Source: Nemertoderma westbladi (taxonomy: Eukaryota > Xenacoelomorpha > Nemertodermatida > Nemertodermatidae). From it: 64,000 nt of DNA. Below are positions 1 to 11,205 of the stretch, one piece after another. Each line of letters opens with the position of its first letter. The first letter of the stretch is position 1. A program made the translations under genes and the position numbers. The stretch covers positions 1 to 64,000 of the forward strand of contig JAUCBJ010008982.1 in assembly GCA_032718475.1 (NCBI GenBank), given 5' to 3'. The notes under the pieces are model-generated. The model searched no databases. It was not told where the DNA came from and was given only the letters and a program-made list of their open reading frames with translations.

Positions 1-35
1 GGAACACCGTTTTCGCAGTAACTACGCGTCCAGTA

Positions 36-88
36 TGTAGACTGCGTCCTTTAGAGGGGCGGCGAATTCACCTCACTCGACGCCGCCC
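36..88 (+). other. GC-rich hairpin terminus of an unidentified repeat
   Basis: An 8-bp GC stem (GGGCGGCG at 57-64, CGCCGCCC at 81-88) encloses a 16-nt loop containing ATTCACCTC. A closely similar structure in the same orientation lies at 37889-37943, also preceded by CTTTAG. The two therefore look like copies of one repeat end. After the stem here comes TTACTGA, which would fit the CTRR end of a Helitron, but the second copy does not preserve this, so the class is open. Confidence 0.45.
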
Positions 89-120
89 TTACTGAATGTT
101 TTTAAAAGATATTTCTTCCC

Positions 121-1622
121 ACCAAGAGAATTTGAAATTTTCGCGTGACTATTTTTAAACATAAATAACTTCGGTTCTACAGGGCCGTTTGATCTGAAAC
201 TTTTTTCATTGGATAGAGGATAGATTGTAGTGTGTGAAATAGGATAAAACTTGGGAAAAGACGCATGTGCACTTAGTGCAAAATGCACTTAAATAGTGCA
301 CATTTTTTCGATATTTCAAACACTGTTATTTCCAGTTCTATTCATCGTAGAATGTTATTTTTTGGATTAAAATGTAGTTTGGAATGATTTCTAACTATAA
401 TCGTAACATTTGTTTAACTTTTTATGTCTATAAAGTGACTTAAAAATGTCCATGAATATGGTCCAAAATCGCAAATCCAGATTTATTAAATTGGATTTTT
501 GACACTTTTAGCGACTGACACTTGATCATACACCATCGTAGATCGGTAGAGGATAAACATAAGTTTGTTAAATAAGAGCCACCATTACGATCTGCTAAAG
601 TGCATTTGTACAAATAAGTGTGCAAAAGTGCAAATTTTAAGGTCAAATTATATAGTATTGGGTTCTTTTCTTTGCAGATACTTTATTTTCATATTAATAT
701 GTTGTTTGAACCTTACTGAGCGCATTAGGGGATATGCGTACAAATAACCGGCCCTTATGAGGCTTCGATTGGGTAAATTAATAAAACATAAGGTTGTATA
801 GTATAATATTCTAAAAACCAGTGTGATATTAAATGCACTTTAAATAATAAATAGAAATCAAATAACAATTGGACCACACAATTAAAAACTCGCACAATTT
901 TGTACTTATTATATCGCTTCAAATTAATTCAACAGTGGATATTTGGGGGAAGGGGGAAGTTACAGTGTGCATTCGGGGGAAGTTTGGTGAACTGCATTTA
1001 TGCAGTGAATCCAAACTCCCCCCTTTGATATATCATATACTTAAGACATGCTAGGGTGACGGGGAAATATTTGTTACTGTCACACTTTGCTTCCATTTAT
1101 CCTATCCTTTATTATTACCCCAGTCAGATAAGAGATAATAAATCAGTAAAAACTAAACGAAACTGTCTTTCATGCAAACAAATTTCTAACTAAAGACGGG
1201 TGAATGACCATGACCATGGAAATAATTTTAAATATAATTGTATATCAACTATTTGGGGAGGCTTCCAAGTTAAACCCGAAAACAATTATTTTGTTACATA
1301 GTAAATAACGTTGTATGTTCTTCTTCCTCTCATAATAAAATATAAATGAAATATCTCAGATCGCTATGCCCTGTAACATTTCACAACCAAAATATTTAAG
1401 TGTGAAAAGTGTAGGCCTACCACACTCCGCCCAAACAACCGCAAACGCATAGCCAACAAATTTAACAAAAGGTTACATACATGTTGGGTTCATGACGAGA
1501 TGAGTGAAAATTGATCGCGTAATATAAAGTAAAAAATTAAGAGACGGGCCTGGCTCTTCTCCACTTTCTTACCCAATGGAAATGTTGTTGTTATAATCTA
1601 ATATTGGGGCGGCTTTCTCTCG
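121..1622 (+). repeat. Left arm of 1.5-kb long inverted repeat
   Basis: This stretch recurs in reverse complement at 33869-35375 with only scattered substitutions and small indels. Homology ends sharply: the outer edge is ACCAAGAGAATTTG and the inner edge is GGCTTTCTCTCG. No protein-coding capacity is recognisable; the short open frames, including the one near 869-1054, are simply shared by both arms. No TG..CA ends and no target duplication are visible, so it may be a dispersed repeat present twice rather than the ends of one element. The inner edge lies 20 bp from the sulfotransferase stop codon, so that gene's 3' UTR must run into it. Confidence 0.9.
975..1022. other. Imperfect palindrome within the inverted-repeat arm
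   Basis: GGGGGAAGTTTGG and CCAAACTCCCCC flank AACTGCAT and ATGCAGT, giving a near-perfect hairpin of about 22 bp per arm with a very short loop. The same hairpin is present in the right arm at about 34467-34515, so it belongs to the repeat family. Confidence 0.6.
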
Positions 1623-1641
1623 TTGTATGGCAATATAACTC

Positions 1642-2883
1642 TCAAATCGAACTGATACCATCTCCATCCTCCATCATCTTCATATATGCCGCTACAGCTG
1701 CCTTGCGGTACACACCCATAGCCATAGTAGAGTCTTTGTGCTTAGCTGTCAGTTCCATTAACATTCGATCAATTCTATTTTCATCATCACACAAATATAT
1801 AAAACACTTTACTTTATTCGCGTTGGTTTTAATTGAATTTTTATCTAAGCAGTCGGAATTTATTCGCTTTTTAGTTTCTCTAAATACTTTTAAATCTCTC
1901 TCCATTCTCTCAAAACCAAATATTTCTATTTTATCCCAAAGTGTTTTATTGAAGTGTTTGTAAAGTTTCCAATCTCCGATATTTATATTTCTGAGTTTTT
2001 CTGTATCAAAAATATCCAGTTTTTGATTTTGCACACCTTTACTCCTATAAACGACGTCTTCAAATTCCCAACACATTAAATCTTTCAACAAAATCATCGA
2101 TTCGTCAAAATATTCCAATAAAATCACCAAATCAAATTCCCTATCAATCTCTTTTATAATATCATCATAATCACTATCATTGGGTGAATTTACATTATAG
2201 CCGAATTCGTATAACAAAGGATTTAAAAACGACCTATAATTGAGCATAGTGCCATTTGGATTACTAATGAAATATTCATAAATATCTTTTGTAGTATTGA
2301 GTGCTAACTCATTTGCGTCACGAAAATTTGAATATGGAGCATAATAGGTCATGTAGGATTTGATGACATTTGAAGGGTCACGAATTCCAACAATATACAT
2401 GGTATCTGGTGGCATCAACTTTTTTACATCAATGTTAAATTTTCCGTGTAGAAATGAAACATTAGGATGTTGTGTGAACTGGTTTAAATGTTCGCCCCAC
2501 CAGTAACTCCATTGCCGACCTCTACATTTCGCAAATGATTCTTCATCGGACAGAGCGGGTGTTAGATTGTGATTACTAGCGTGATTAATAATCACAGAAA
2601 CTGTGGTACGGGACCCAGTTCGGTGGGTCTTCAAGTAAAAAACATTCATTTTCGTTTTGCAACTTCCATTCAATTGTGTCACATTTGTTTCATTCTCTTC
2701 CACAAAGTTTTGAGCCGTAGTATACATTTGCATTCCTACTGAACTATAAGATATATGGTTGTCCAATTGTTTCACATACTTGTACACAAGTATAAGCATT
2801 GCTATAACTATAAGCATAAAAGTGGATAAAGTTAATTTTCGAAAAGTCACATTATTGAGGTACATGTTTTGATCCATACACAT
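1642..2883 (-). CDS. Galactose-3-O-sulfotransferase-like type II membrane protein
   Basis: This intact single-exon frame encodes 413 residues. It resembles the Gal-3-O-sulfotransferase family (cerebroside sulfotransferase and GAL3ST), Golgi enzymes that move sulfate from PAPS to the 3-OH of galactose on glycolipids or glycoproteins. A short cytosolic tail is followed by one hydrophobic anchor (residues about 21-37, FMLIVIAMLILV). The lumenal part has LKTHRTGSRTT (about 84-94), matching the 5'-phosphosulfate loop, and IVGIRDPSNVIKSYMTYY (about 164-181), matching the 3'-phosphate motif. Several N-glycosylation sequons follow (NVT, NVS, NGT). I chose the ATG at 2883; a second in-frame ATG lies two codons on. 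The length is near the usual ~400 residues. Specificity within the family cannot be read from sequence. The gene ends at the inner edge of the inverted-repeat arm. Confidence 0.88.
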   Translation of the reverse strand: MCMDQNMYLNNVTFRKLTLSTFMLIVIAMLILVYKYVKQLDNHISYSSVGMQMYTTAQNFVEENETNVTQLNGSCKTKMNVFYLKTHRTGSRTTVSVIINHASNHNLTPALSDEESFAKCRGRQWSYWWGEHLNQFTQHPNVSFLHGKFNIDVKKLMPPDTMYIVGIRDPSNVIKSYMTYYAPYSNFRDANELALNTTKDIYEYFISNPNGTMLNYRSFLNPLLYEFGYNVNSPNDSDYDDIIKEIDREFDLVILLEYFDESMILLKDLMCWEFEDVVYRSKGVQNQKLDIFDTEKLRNINIGDWKLYKHFNKTLWDKIEIFGFERMERDLKVFRETKKRINSDCLDKNSIKTNANKVKCFIYLCDDENRIDRMLMELTAKHKDSTMAMGVYRKAAVAAYMKMMEDGDGISSI

Positions 2884-3087
2884 AAATTCGAGCAATGGAA
2901 TCAATCATAAAGTATTATATGGCTTAAAATTCGAATGAAATTTAGAAATGTATTATTTAATTTATTTAATTGTCAACAAACTAAATTGCAACTGAGAACA
3001 GAACAGATTATACATTGTTGCTACCAGTAAGTACACCTGTAGAACGGTGTGAATATTTAGGGCATATCTTTCATAGTTCAACTTGTG

Positions 3088-3525
3088 ACAATAACAATAT
3101 GATAAACCAGTTACATTCACAATATCAATATGATAAACCAGTTACATTCACAATAACAATGTGATAAATCAGTTACATTCACAATAACAATATGATAAAC
3201 CAGTTACATTCGCAATAACAATGTGATAAACCAGTTACATTCACAATAACAATGTGATAAACCAGTTACATTCACAATAACAATGTGATAAATCAGTTAC
3301 ATTCACAATAACAATATGATAAACCAGTTACATTCACAATAACAATGTGATAAATCAGTTACATTCACAATAACAATATGATAAACCAGTTACATTCACA
3401 ATAACAATATGATAAATCAGTTACATTCACAATAATAATATGATAAATCAGTTACATTCACAATAATAATATGATAAATCAGTTACATTCACAATAATAA
3501 TATGATAAATCAGTTACATTCACAA
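3088..3525 (+). repeat. 31-bp tandem repeat, about 14 copies
   Basis: The unit carries ACAATAACAATATGATAAAC followed by CAGTTACATTC. Units differ by single bases (TATGATAAACC, TGTGATAAATC), and the last few share ATAATAATATG, so neighbouring units are most alike. The array starts about 200 bp upstream of the sulfotransferase start codon and could overlap its promoter region. No function is evident. Confidence 0.95.
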
Positions 3526-3948
3526 AGTTTTTGCATAACAATTATATTGCAATTCGTTATGGTCTAACTAAACAGGTTGCTAGGAGTAGGTTGCTAGGAG
3601 TCTAGGTTGCTACAACAACCTAGACAGTTATTGGCTTTAAATACGACTGCAGTGTCTCTAATATGCTTGATGTTCTGAATAATATTCAATATGATACACA
3701 ATTCCAAATTTACGCATTTCTCAATTTTTAATTTGGGTATTTCGACTTTTCATGCAAAATTCTGACTTTGTATATCAATAACAGAAAACAATAATGGTCT
3801 GAGATTTTTAAATTTCGTTTGTGAATAAAGGGGGATAAATATATTACAAATATGAATTTGATTACATTAGTGTTGCAATAAGTTTGAAATATGTGTAAAG
3901 GACTGCAAAGTTATAACATTGAGTTATAGTATACAATCTGAAATAAAA
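3526..3948. other. AT-rich intergenic stretch
   Basis: No gene is seen here. A short local duplication (GTTGCTAGGAGTAGGTTGCTAGGAGTCTAGGTTGCT) lies near 3573-3612. Confidence 0.5.
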
Positions 3949-4170
3949 ATACTAACGGTATGCTAACTATAATACCAACTGAGGATATTAAATACTAAAG
4001 GTATGCTAACTATAATACCAACTGAGGATATTAAATACTAACGGTATGCTAACTATAATACTAACTAAGGATATTAAATACTAACGGTATGCTAACTATA
4101 ATACCAACTGAGGATATTAAATACTAACGGTATGCTAACTATAATACCAACTGAGGATTTTAAATACTAA
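3949..4170 (+). repeat. 43-bp tandem repeat, about 5 copies
   Basis: The unit contains ATACTAACGGTATGCTAAC and ATAATACCAACTGAGGATATT. Copies differ at one to three positions. Confidence 0.93.
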
Positions 4171-4460
4171 CTACTAATATTAATATGTAATGTTGATGAT
4201 TTGGACAAATTATTATTATTTATTTTATTATAAAGTCTACAGAATTACCAATTTTATTGAGAGACTTTAGTTATAGTAAATAATAATATATATAATCTAA
4301 TTATATATAACCAAATTATTAACCCTCAACAAATGTACGTTGGCATGAAGTTAAGTATTTCCCATTACATATTTTGGAACTTTTCCCAAATCTATAATAA
4401 ATCTAACCCGCCCAAGACAACAATAGTAGGAGTAGTTCTATTTGTCTTGCTGGTAATGGG

Positions 4461-5074
4461 TACTACTACTATAATTGACCTGCTGCATTGAGCTGCTATA
4501 CTGGCTTAAAAAAAAAACGTTTCGTCACCACCATGCGATCCACAATTCCCTATCCACCGCCACAACTCCCTATCCCCCATGACACTTGTGAGATTATCCG
4601 CATCTTCAAGGCCAGTGTCCTTTAAGATGCGTCTCACGAAAGTCACAGGCTGTACACCATGCTCATTTTCTCCATGGGGCTACGAAAGTACAACATTGTG
4701 CACTGGCTGGTCCTCATGGCGAAAACAATGTCCTGCAAAGTGAAGGCGGCTTTGTTCTAGTGTCAAGCTTGTGGGAACCAATTAGATACCTCCAATGTTA
4801 TCTAGTCTCTGGTTGGAGATATGTGCATTGTACTTGAGACAGTGCACCCTTGTAGCATTCTTGTGAATGTGCCATCCAGAGATTTGTTGTCCTCAGCAGT
4901 TAGAGAGCCTAGTATGGATTCTCATAGATGGGTACTGGTACTACTGCTGCTCTAAATAATCGGACTTTAAGTTTCCGATGAATTCTATGTGAATTCCAAA
5001 TCCTGGAAAGCCTATTCAAGGCTGCCCACGCGTTTCCCTTATGTATTTGAAGGTCCTCACCTAACTTCTGGATC
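4461..5074 (-). mobile_element. LINE 3' fragment (same family as 20602-24061)
   Basis: The complementary strand matches the last ~600 bp of the LINE at 20602-24061 and the copy at 60370-61423. It runs from the RT C-terminal region (KAWAALNRLSRI) to the (TAG)n-type 3' tail, here TACTACTACT on the plus strand at 4461. Several frameshifts and stops show an old, 5'-truncated copy. Homology stops at 5074, where LTR-element sequence begins. Confidence 0.85.
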
Positions 5075-7263
5075 AGGTGAGGTAATGCGTAATGCTGTGT
5101 CAAATAGGTTTAGGATTCTAAGTGGACCGTGGCGCCCGACGAAAGAGGAGAATGGAAGGGCGGCGAATATTTACGAGGCTGTGCAACCTGGTAAAGGGAA
5201 AAGCATTCACGCCGCGAGCAGCCAAACGAGGGAACGTCGAGCCCACCCAGGAGATGGAAGGAGAACGATCGAGTTCATCCGGGAGGTCGATTCGAGACCT
5301 CATGAACGTTGGTATAACGCCGAGAGTAGAGGACACGAGGAGGGCGATATAGATGAGCAAGAAAATGTTGCTACAAGCAACCGGAAGGGAAGGACAGTGA
5401 ACCGTCAGTAGTCGAGATGGAGTCAGAGAGCCGGTGGGGAGATTGCCGTCGCCCCGGAGGAACACAACCTGGTGAAATATACCACACACCGGGAGAGGGG
5501 TACAGAGTGTTCCGATACGAGGATGAAGACAGAAGAGGGGATCGAGGAGAAACTTCCCGACAGAACGTAGCTGCCGATTGAGAATATGGTAGTCGCGGGG
5601 AGGACTTCTTGGAATATTCAAGAAGATTAAACTTCGGTCCGGAAGGATACAGGCAGACTGAAGGACATACTGTAGGCTTTACTGCACATACTATAGGCCA
5701 TGCTGGGAGAGATAGTGTAGGCGATAGTGTAGCGCGGACGACGGGATTAAACCCGGAAGTTGCGGCATACATACCGGTCGGTAGGCAAGAAGTGGATAGG
5801 CCTATACTGGTACCTGCACACCAGTATGACTATAACATGCAGGGATATAATATATACCCAGAGGAGGGGGGAGCTATTGCCGATAGATACATGGGCCCTA
5901 ACATGGTAACATCAACCCCAGTACCAAATATAACACCGGTGGGGGGGGGGGGGACAGGGTGACATTCCCTCATTGAGTATCAGCAATACACGCAGCCAAC
6001 AACAAAAACCCCAAACCCCTTAGACCGTTACCCCCGATGATATATCCTACACAAGGAAAGTTCACAGGCCCAATTGGCGAACCGCACCCAACAGCAGGGG
6101 AGTCTGCACCACAACCATCAAGCGCGCTCGAAGTACAAGCAATGGGAATGGCAACACTCATCGACAAGCTTAAGACCAGGATCGAGCTACCACCAGTGGA
6201 GTCGTTCAAATTCGACGGTAGTAAGCTGGAGGAATACCTGCAATTCCGGCGTATGTACAGCAACGAAATATTAACGAAGAACCTGACGCAGGTGGAGTGC
6301 CTAAAATTCTTACAAGTTTACACAGGGGGGCCAGCATAAGACATCGTAAGGCAGTACCAAGGTATCGAAGGTGGATTCATGACTGCATGGCGGGCCCTAG
6401 ACAGGGAATTCGGACATCCTGCTAAGATCATCCGACAAACCTTAAGGGGAATAACATCAGGCGGACTACAGGATAACCCTGTCAGCATCAAGACCTTTGC
6501 GAAAAAAGTGGAAAAGGCGCTGATTGTGCTAAAGACCCTAGATGCACCTTACGAACTAAACGCATCGAATAACGTCCCAACAATAGCGCAGGCACTACCA
6601 ATCTGGCTGAGGAACAAGTGGAGAAAGATCGCCTTCTCCACCCGGGAGAAGAAAGGTGCGGAGCCAGGGCTGGAGGAGATGTCGGGCTTCCTTAATTATG
6701 AAGCGGAATTGATCACAGACCCAGTCTATAGTGAGGAGAGTCTCGGTAAAGTACCAAAGGCGGAATGCAACTGGCCTAATCCGACCCGGACCTAGATGAA
6801 ACGGGGACTTGTAGTCCACATAACAGCTGTGGTGACTATGGGGGAAACAACACCCCAGACACGGGTTTATACAACCAAAACAACAAACCATCCGGCTCAG
6901 ACCTGGAAGAAATACGCAAGACGCTATACAAAGAGCGTTATAACCCATTGTATAGGTGTCAAATACATAGAGAGCAGGTGCATATGTGGGACACAACACA
7001 TAAGACCATTGATTGTGACCAGTGGCGGGCACTGCTGAGGGGGGATCGATTGGACTATACAGGGAGATTTGGGTTATGCCATAGATGCGCGAGGGGAGGA
7101 CATAAGAAAGATAGGTGTCGAAAGAAACCACCAAAGTACACCGAGACTGATGAGACTGGAGGCCAAACCATGGCGACGAGCACGACAGGAGCAAAGAGGA
7201 AGAGGACGGTACTACTCGAAGTAGTACCAGTGAGAATAACAGGAGAGGACGGGCTATCGGTCA
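5075..7263 (+). mobile_element. BEL/Pao-like retroelement remnant, leader to gag
   Basis: About 55 bp of possible LTR end is followed by a primer-binding-like site, then gag in three broken frames. The element stops at 7263 where the left LTR of the next element begins, so its pol region is absent here. No clear continuation is seen after 20490, the far side of that insertion. Its missing 5' LTR is replaced by LINE sequence. Confidence 0.7.
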
Positions 7264-7268
7264 TGTAA
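5122..7268 (+). pseudogene. Decayed BEL/Pao-type gag (DUF1759 region and CCHC knuckle)
   Basis: Gag binds element RNA and builds the particle. The readable segments are 5122-5352 (basic start), 5609-5962, 6037-6795 and 6948-7268, in different frames. The segment at 6037-6795 contains the DUF1759-like stretch beginning ELPPVESFKFDGSKLEEYLQ and running through KFLQVYTGGPA to ALDREFGHPAK. It is broken by a TAA at 6337-6339. The segment at 6948-7268 has a CCHC zinc knuckle, CHRCARGGHKKDRC (7077-7118), preceded by a second Cys/His cluster, as in BEL/Pao gag. A poly-G run of 14 (about 5940-5953) lies at the end of the second segment. Coding stops at the 7264 LTR boundary. The assignment rests on motif resemblance, not a search. 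Confidence 0.7.
5130..5147 (+). promoter_or_regulatory. Candidate tRNA primer-binding site
   Basis: TGGCGCCCGACGAAAG begins with the TGGCGCC seen in many retroelement primer-binding sites and lies just before the gag leader. The tRNA was not checked. Confidence 0.5.
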
Positions 7269-8237
7269 AAGCTTTTGCGGACATAACAAGTCATTTTTCC
7301 CCGCAATGCGCAGTGTAGGTGCTTTAGCGGACATAACAAGTCATTTTTGCCGCAATGCGCATAATACTCTAAAAGATTGGAGCTCAGATGACGAAATCTG
7401 TCAGCTGATTTCCTGTAGACGTAGAACCTCTTTGTTCTGCTCAGCCAATCAGAGCGATTTTCACTTTATGTTGGACAGGGGCCTATGGAAAACCGCGCAA
7501 TGCATTACTGTCTTTGTTTACCTTTCTGAGCCAGAGAACCGGCTTAGAGTTATTCTGTACTTCTGTTGTGGAAGTTTCAGACTTTGGCCTAAACATCTGA
7601 TGGCTTTGATTACAAGAACGTAAAACTATTAACGCATCACACCGCAACTCAACATTGCTGCACATGGAACACTGCATAAGTAACACATACTGATTGTTCA
7701 CCGCATTATTTTGCTTCTGTTATTAATTGCTGTTATATTGATGTATATTGCTGATATATTTGGAGAATACCGATGAATAATCATCTTCTTTATTACTGAA
7801 GGTGAGAGGAACAGGTTTACCGGTAGCAACTGCGACTTACATTATAGTGGTTTTTTGTGTGAATTAAATGCTATTTCATAATCCCTACATGTGTCAGTTG
7901 CGATCCTCCTTATATATGATCAAATGCAGTGACAGTCGGCAGATCCGTGCGAAGTAGTGTGAAGTAGTGTGAAGTCGTGTGAAGTAGTGTGAAGGTTAAT
8001 AAAGCATCTCCTAAAGAATGCGCTTTTTATGAAAATCTGTGGCCATCAAGATGTGATTAGTATAAGTCATAACTCTGTTTTTATACTTAAAGCGCCACGT
8101 CCTAAAGGAACTGTTTATATTTCCCCGAAAGTAAATATATTGTCATAGATTATATATTAACGATCAATCAAATAATACAGTAGGTCTACACCGCAATCAC
8201 TATCAAAGCATCCGAATCCAGTCTCCCTTAACTGTGG
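7264..8237 (+). repeat. 5' LTR (974 bp)
   Basis: It begins TGTAAAAGCTTTTGCGG and matches the 3' LTR along its whole length apart from point changes and a few short indels. Two copies of GCGGACATAACAAGTCATTT lie 50 bp apart near its start (7277 and 7327). A 10-bp unit (GAAGTAGTGT) is repeated about four times at 7951-7994, just before an AATAAA. The shared end is CCCTTAACTGTGG rather than a canonical CA. Confidence 0.92.
7998..8003 (+). promoter_or_regulatory. Polyadenylation signal AATAAA in the 5' LTR
   Basis: AATAAA follows the GAAGTAGTGT repeats. The corresponding position in the 3' LTR (20251-20256) reads AATATA, a weaker or inactive variant. Confidence 0.5.
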
Positions 8238-8252
8238 GTGAAAGGTCGCGCA
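8235..8252 (+). promoter_or_regulatory. Possible primer-binding site after the 5' LTR
   Basis: TGGGTGAAAGGTCGCG starts with TGG at the edge of LTR identity, where a tRNA 3' end would pair. I could not match it to a tRNA. Confidence 0.3.
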
Positions 8253-9994
8253 CAGACTGGCTTCGGCTGATGTAACTTCAGTACATTAAATAATCGATAT
8301 AGGCTAAAGTCGATTTATAAACAAAAGGACAACTAAAATTGGCAGTTTAAACTGCTAAAGGTCTAAAAGCGCGAACATTAATAGTTTTGATTCTTGATTG
8401 CACGTAGGCAATAAATTCGAATGTACCGGTCGGACGGTAAACTGTAGGCCTAACTGCCTAAACACCTGAACCGGTACTTATAGGTACCAGTATTATTTCG
8501 ATTGTGAAATATTGTCTATTGTAGGCTGTTAGGGGATTAGGGATTGATCACCCCGTATTCCTTTGTATGGTTTACTTATTTCTGTCAGTTTTATTTATCT
8601 GTAAGTGTAATATTGAGCAGAAGGCGTGTAAGCCTGCTCAGATTGTATAAATAATTTGTAGGCTGGATTGATGTCTAGCTGTTGTTAGGTCTGAAGAGAT
8701 TGCAGTGTGTGTAGAGTGTCTGTCCGATAAAGTGCTAGTTAGAAAGGTGGAGGCATCCAGTGCTGTAAGGTAAATCCCCCCCGAAAGAATAAGTCGTACT
8801 ACTCGGTTAGAACGCCTACTAACTAACCATTTCGGAGTCTGCATATACTGTAGTTTATTTAGGCTTGACAGTAGTCAGCCAGCATTTGGTCTGTATTTTG
8901 TTTGTATAGTCTGCACGGGTAGCGTAATATTTATTATTCAGAGTATATGCGAGTATTCGCAACCTACAACCCCCCAAGTTTATTCCTACAGTAATTGTGC
9001 TTGTTATACATACCGTTATAGTTAAATTAACCCCGGTACTACATCAGGGCTGCTTGGCGTAGGTAAAGACTGGTGATTTTGTGCTCCGGTCACTCCAGCA
9101 GATACCGTGGTTCTTTTGGCTGTTCAAGTATATTTAACTGCTGGTTATTTGTTGTATAAGTACTTGTACCTAATTTAGGCCTAAGTTAGGCTGGTTTGTA
9201 GATTTCTTATAAAATTACCCTAAAATTTGTACGTGTAACTTTTGGTGTTTATTTAGAGATTGTAATCTCAAACTGTAATAGTAAGTAATTTGTAGTGATA
9301 AGTAACTTAGTAAAGTAGAATTATTCGTTTTAGTATCCAACAAGTAGCACTCCACTGAGAGCGTTCAGCTTCTGTGCAGTGACTCCTTACCCAGAAATAA
9401 TAACATTTATTTCAAACATTGTCAAAAACCTTGTACGGGTACATAATATATTATAAATCAACTCAAACCGATTTATAAAATAGTAGGCCTGATATACATC
9501 AATTAGGTCTTAATATCAGTTGGACTACTGCTTAATAACAGTAATAAGTAAAGGGAAGTAACCCTAAAAATTCAGAAATTCAGTTATTATAAAATAATTG
9601 ACATTACCGGTATTTACGGTAGGCTTATTATATATATTTATATAAATTTAGGCCGAAATTATATACCGGTATTCTGTAACTAATCCTAGTCTATAATAAT
9701 ACTTATATATACTATAAGTGTATGCTGTATACCGGTATTTACGGCAGGCTCATTATATTTATTTATATAAATTTAGGCTGAAATTATATACCGGTATTCT
9801 GTGACTAAACCTAGTCTGTAATAATACTTATATATACTATAAGTACATACCGGTATTTTAATATATTATATATATATCACGTTACACTGAGTAACAGTAT
9901 CAGTAATTAATTACTAGGCTTACATTTGATACTGAATTACTAGATTTGCTTTAACTGTCGTTATAGTAGTAGGCATTCAACTGTAAAATAAATC
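8238..9994 (+). other. Non-coding leader of the LTR element
   Basis: No convincing gene is seen. The leader is AT-rich with many ACCGGTAT motifs and ends at the ATG of ORF A (9995). Confidence 0.6.
9606..9860 (+). repeat. About 120-bp direct repeat in the leader, 2 copies plus a partial
   Basis: ACCGGTATTTACGG recurs at 9606 and 9731, each followed by the same AT-rich block and a second ACCGGTATTCTGT. A third ACCGGTATTT begins at 9849. Confidence 0.85.
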
Positions 9995-11205
9995 ATGGCT
10001 GACACAAAGCAAACACTGTCAGATAGTCTCCTAGAAAGAACAGTCTGTGACTCAGATAGGAGTATAGAAAATCTGAGACCGAAGTCCAAGTCCCCTCCTA
10101 CTGTAAGAAAGGTCATCCCTACAGTAGTAGTATCAGACCCTAGGCTAGTAAAGCACCATAGGTCTATTATAGGCACTAGGGCTCAGGTCAAGCGGAACCA
10201 AGAGGCAGCTGTTAAACAGCAGCAGCACCCAAACCGAGAACAGATTTCTCAACAGCCCGATAACTCAAATAGTTCAGACACTGTAGAGTTGACACCCGAA
10301 ATCGGAGCAAGGATGGCAGAAGTGGTTTATCCAGATCCACTTCTAATTCTTCCTGGAGCTGTACTCACTAGAGTATTGATTGCGGTGGAAGAACATCAAA
10401 TCGACTGGGCGAGAAGTAAGCGATCGACCAAGGACAGTTATGCGGGATACACGATGGAGGAATTAAGGTCTATTGTCGAGACGCAATGGAACTTCCCCGG
10501 ACCCGGACTCCCATTTAACTTATCGGAAGCTGCTTGGGAGGACTTATACAGGATGGGAGTAGTAAGGGACACTCGAGATCCAGCTGTGTGGAAGAGGTCG
10601 GCAGCAGGATAATATGTCCAGGGATTCTTCAGCTCTTTGGAGCGATTAGAGGAACACCTGTTTCAACAACGTCAAGGACCTCACCTCAAGAGCAGGTGGA
10701 GCTGCTTTATCAAGTGCGAGAACGAATTTTACGGATCAAACTAATCCTTTCAGCCTTTGAGGAAGCCTCGAAGAGAAGCCAAGACACGTCGTTGCAAGTC
10801 GCCGTAAAGACTTGGTTCCAACAGGTGAGTCTTAAAGTCCAAGGAACGACACAATGGAAAATTCAGCTAACTGAGCGCGCGACCCACGGAGAATCAACAG
10901 ACACTACATTTTCTCAAGTGGAAGGCGAAGCTATATCCAAAAAACCTCAGAAGAAGGATGCTATTGACATCTATCTGTCGGACTATCGACGATTCATAGG
11001 TGACAAAGAGCTAAGGAGACGGCTAGCTGGACTTCACCCTAATAGTGAAGGGGCCAAATTTGTGTTGGACTCGTTAGATGCGGAAATATTAGCCGCTGAG
11101 CAGGCTAAATTTGATGAAAGCATCCTCATCGCTATGGAACAGGAAGAACAACTAAAGAAAAAACAGATGCCTAAGGAGGTGAGGTGTCTACAGGGGTGTC
11201 TGTAA
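9995..11205 (+). pseudogene. ORF A of the LTR element, unrecognised, broken
   Basis: Frame 2 is open from the ATG at 9995 to a TAA at 10610-10612. Coding-like sequence continues and shifts to frame 1 near 10700, ending at 11205. The first part is polar and rich in Ser and Gln. Around residues 100-200 it contains a proline-, tryptophan- and acid-containing block (PGAVLTRVLIAVEEHQIDWA, then WNFPGPGLPFNLSEAAWEDL). The second part is helical and charged, with a likely coiled coil (EQVELLYQVRERILRIKL) and an acidic-to-basic end (AMEQEEQLKKKQMPKE). I recognise no family. It sits where gag should start, so it may be the gag N-terminal region. A strong splice-donor-like AAGGAG/GTGAGG at about 11176 raises the possibility that it is spliced to the gag frame downstream. 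Confidence 0.55.

Noticed and set aside
869-1054. Open frame conserved in both inverted-repeat arms
   Set aside because: Conservation is the same across the whole arm, and the frame spans the hairpin palindrome; nothing singles it out as coding.
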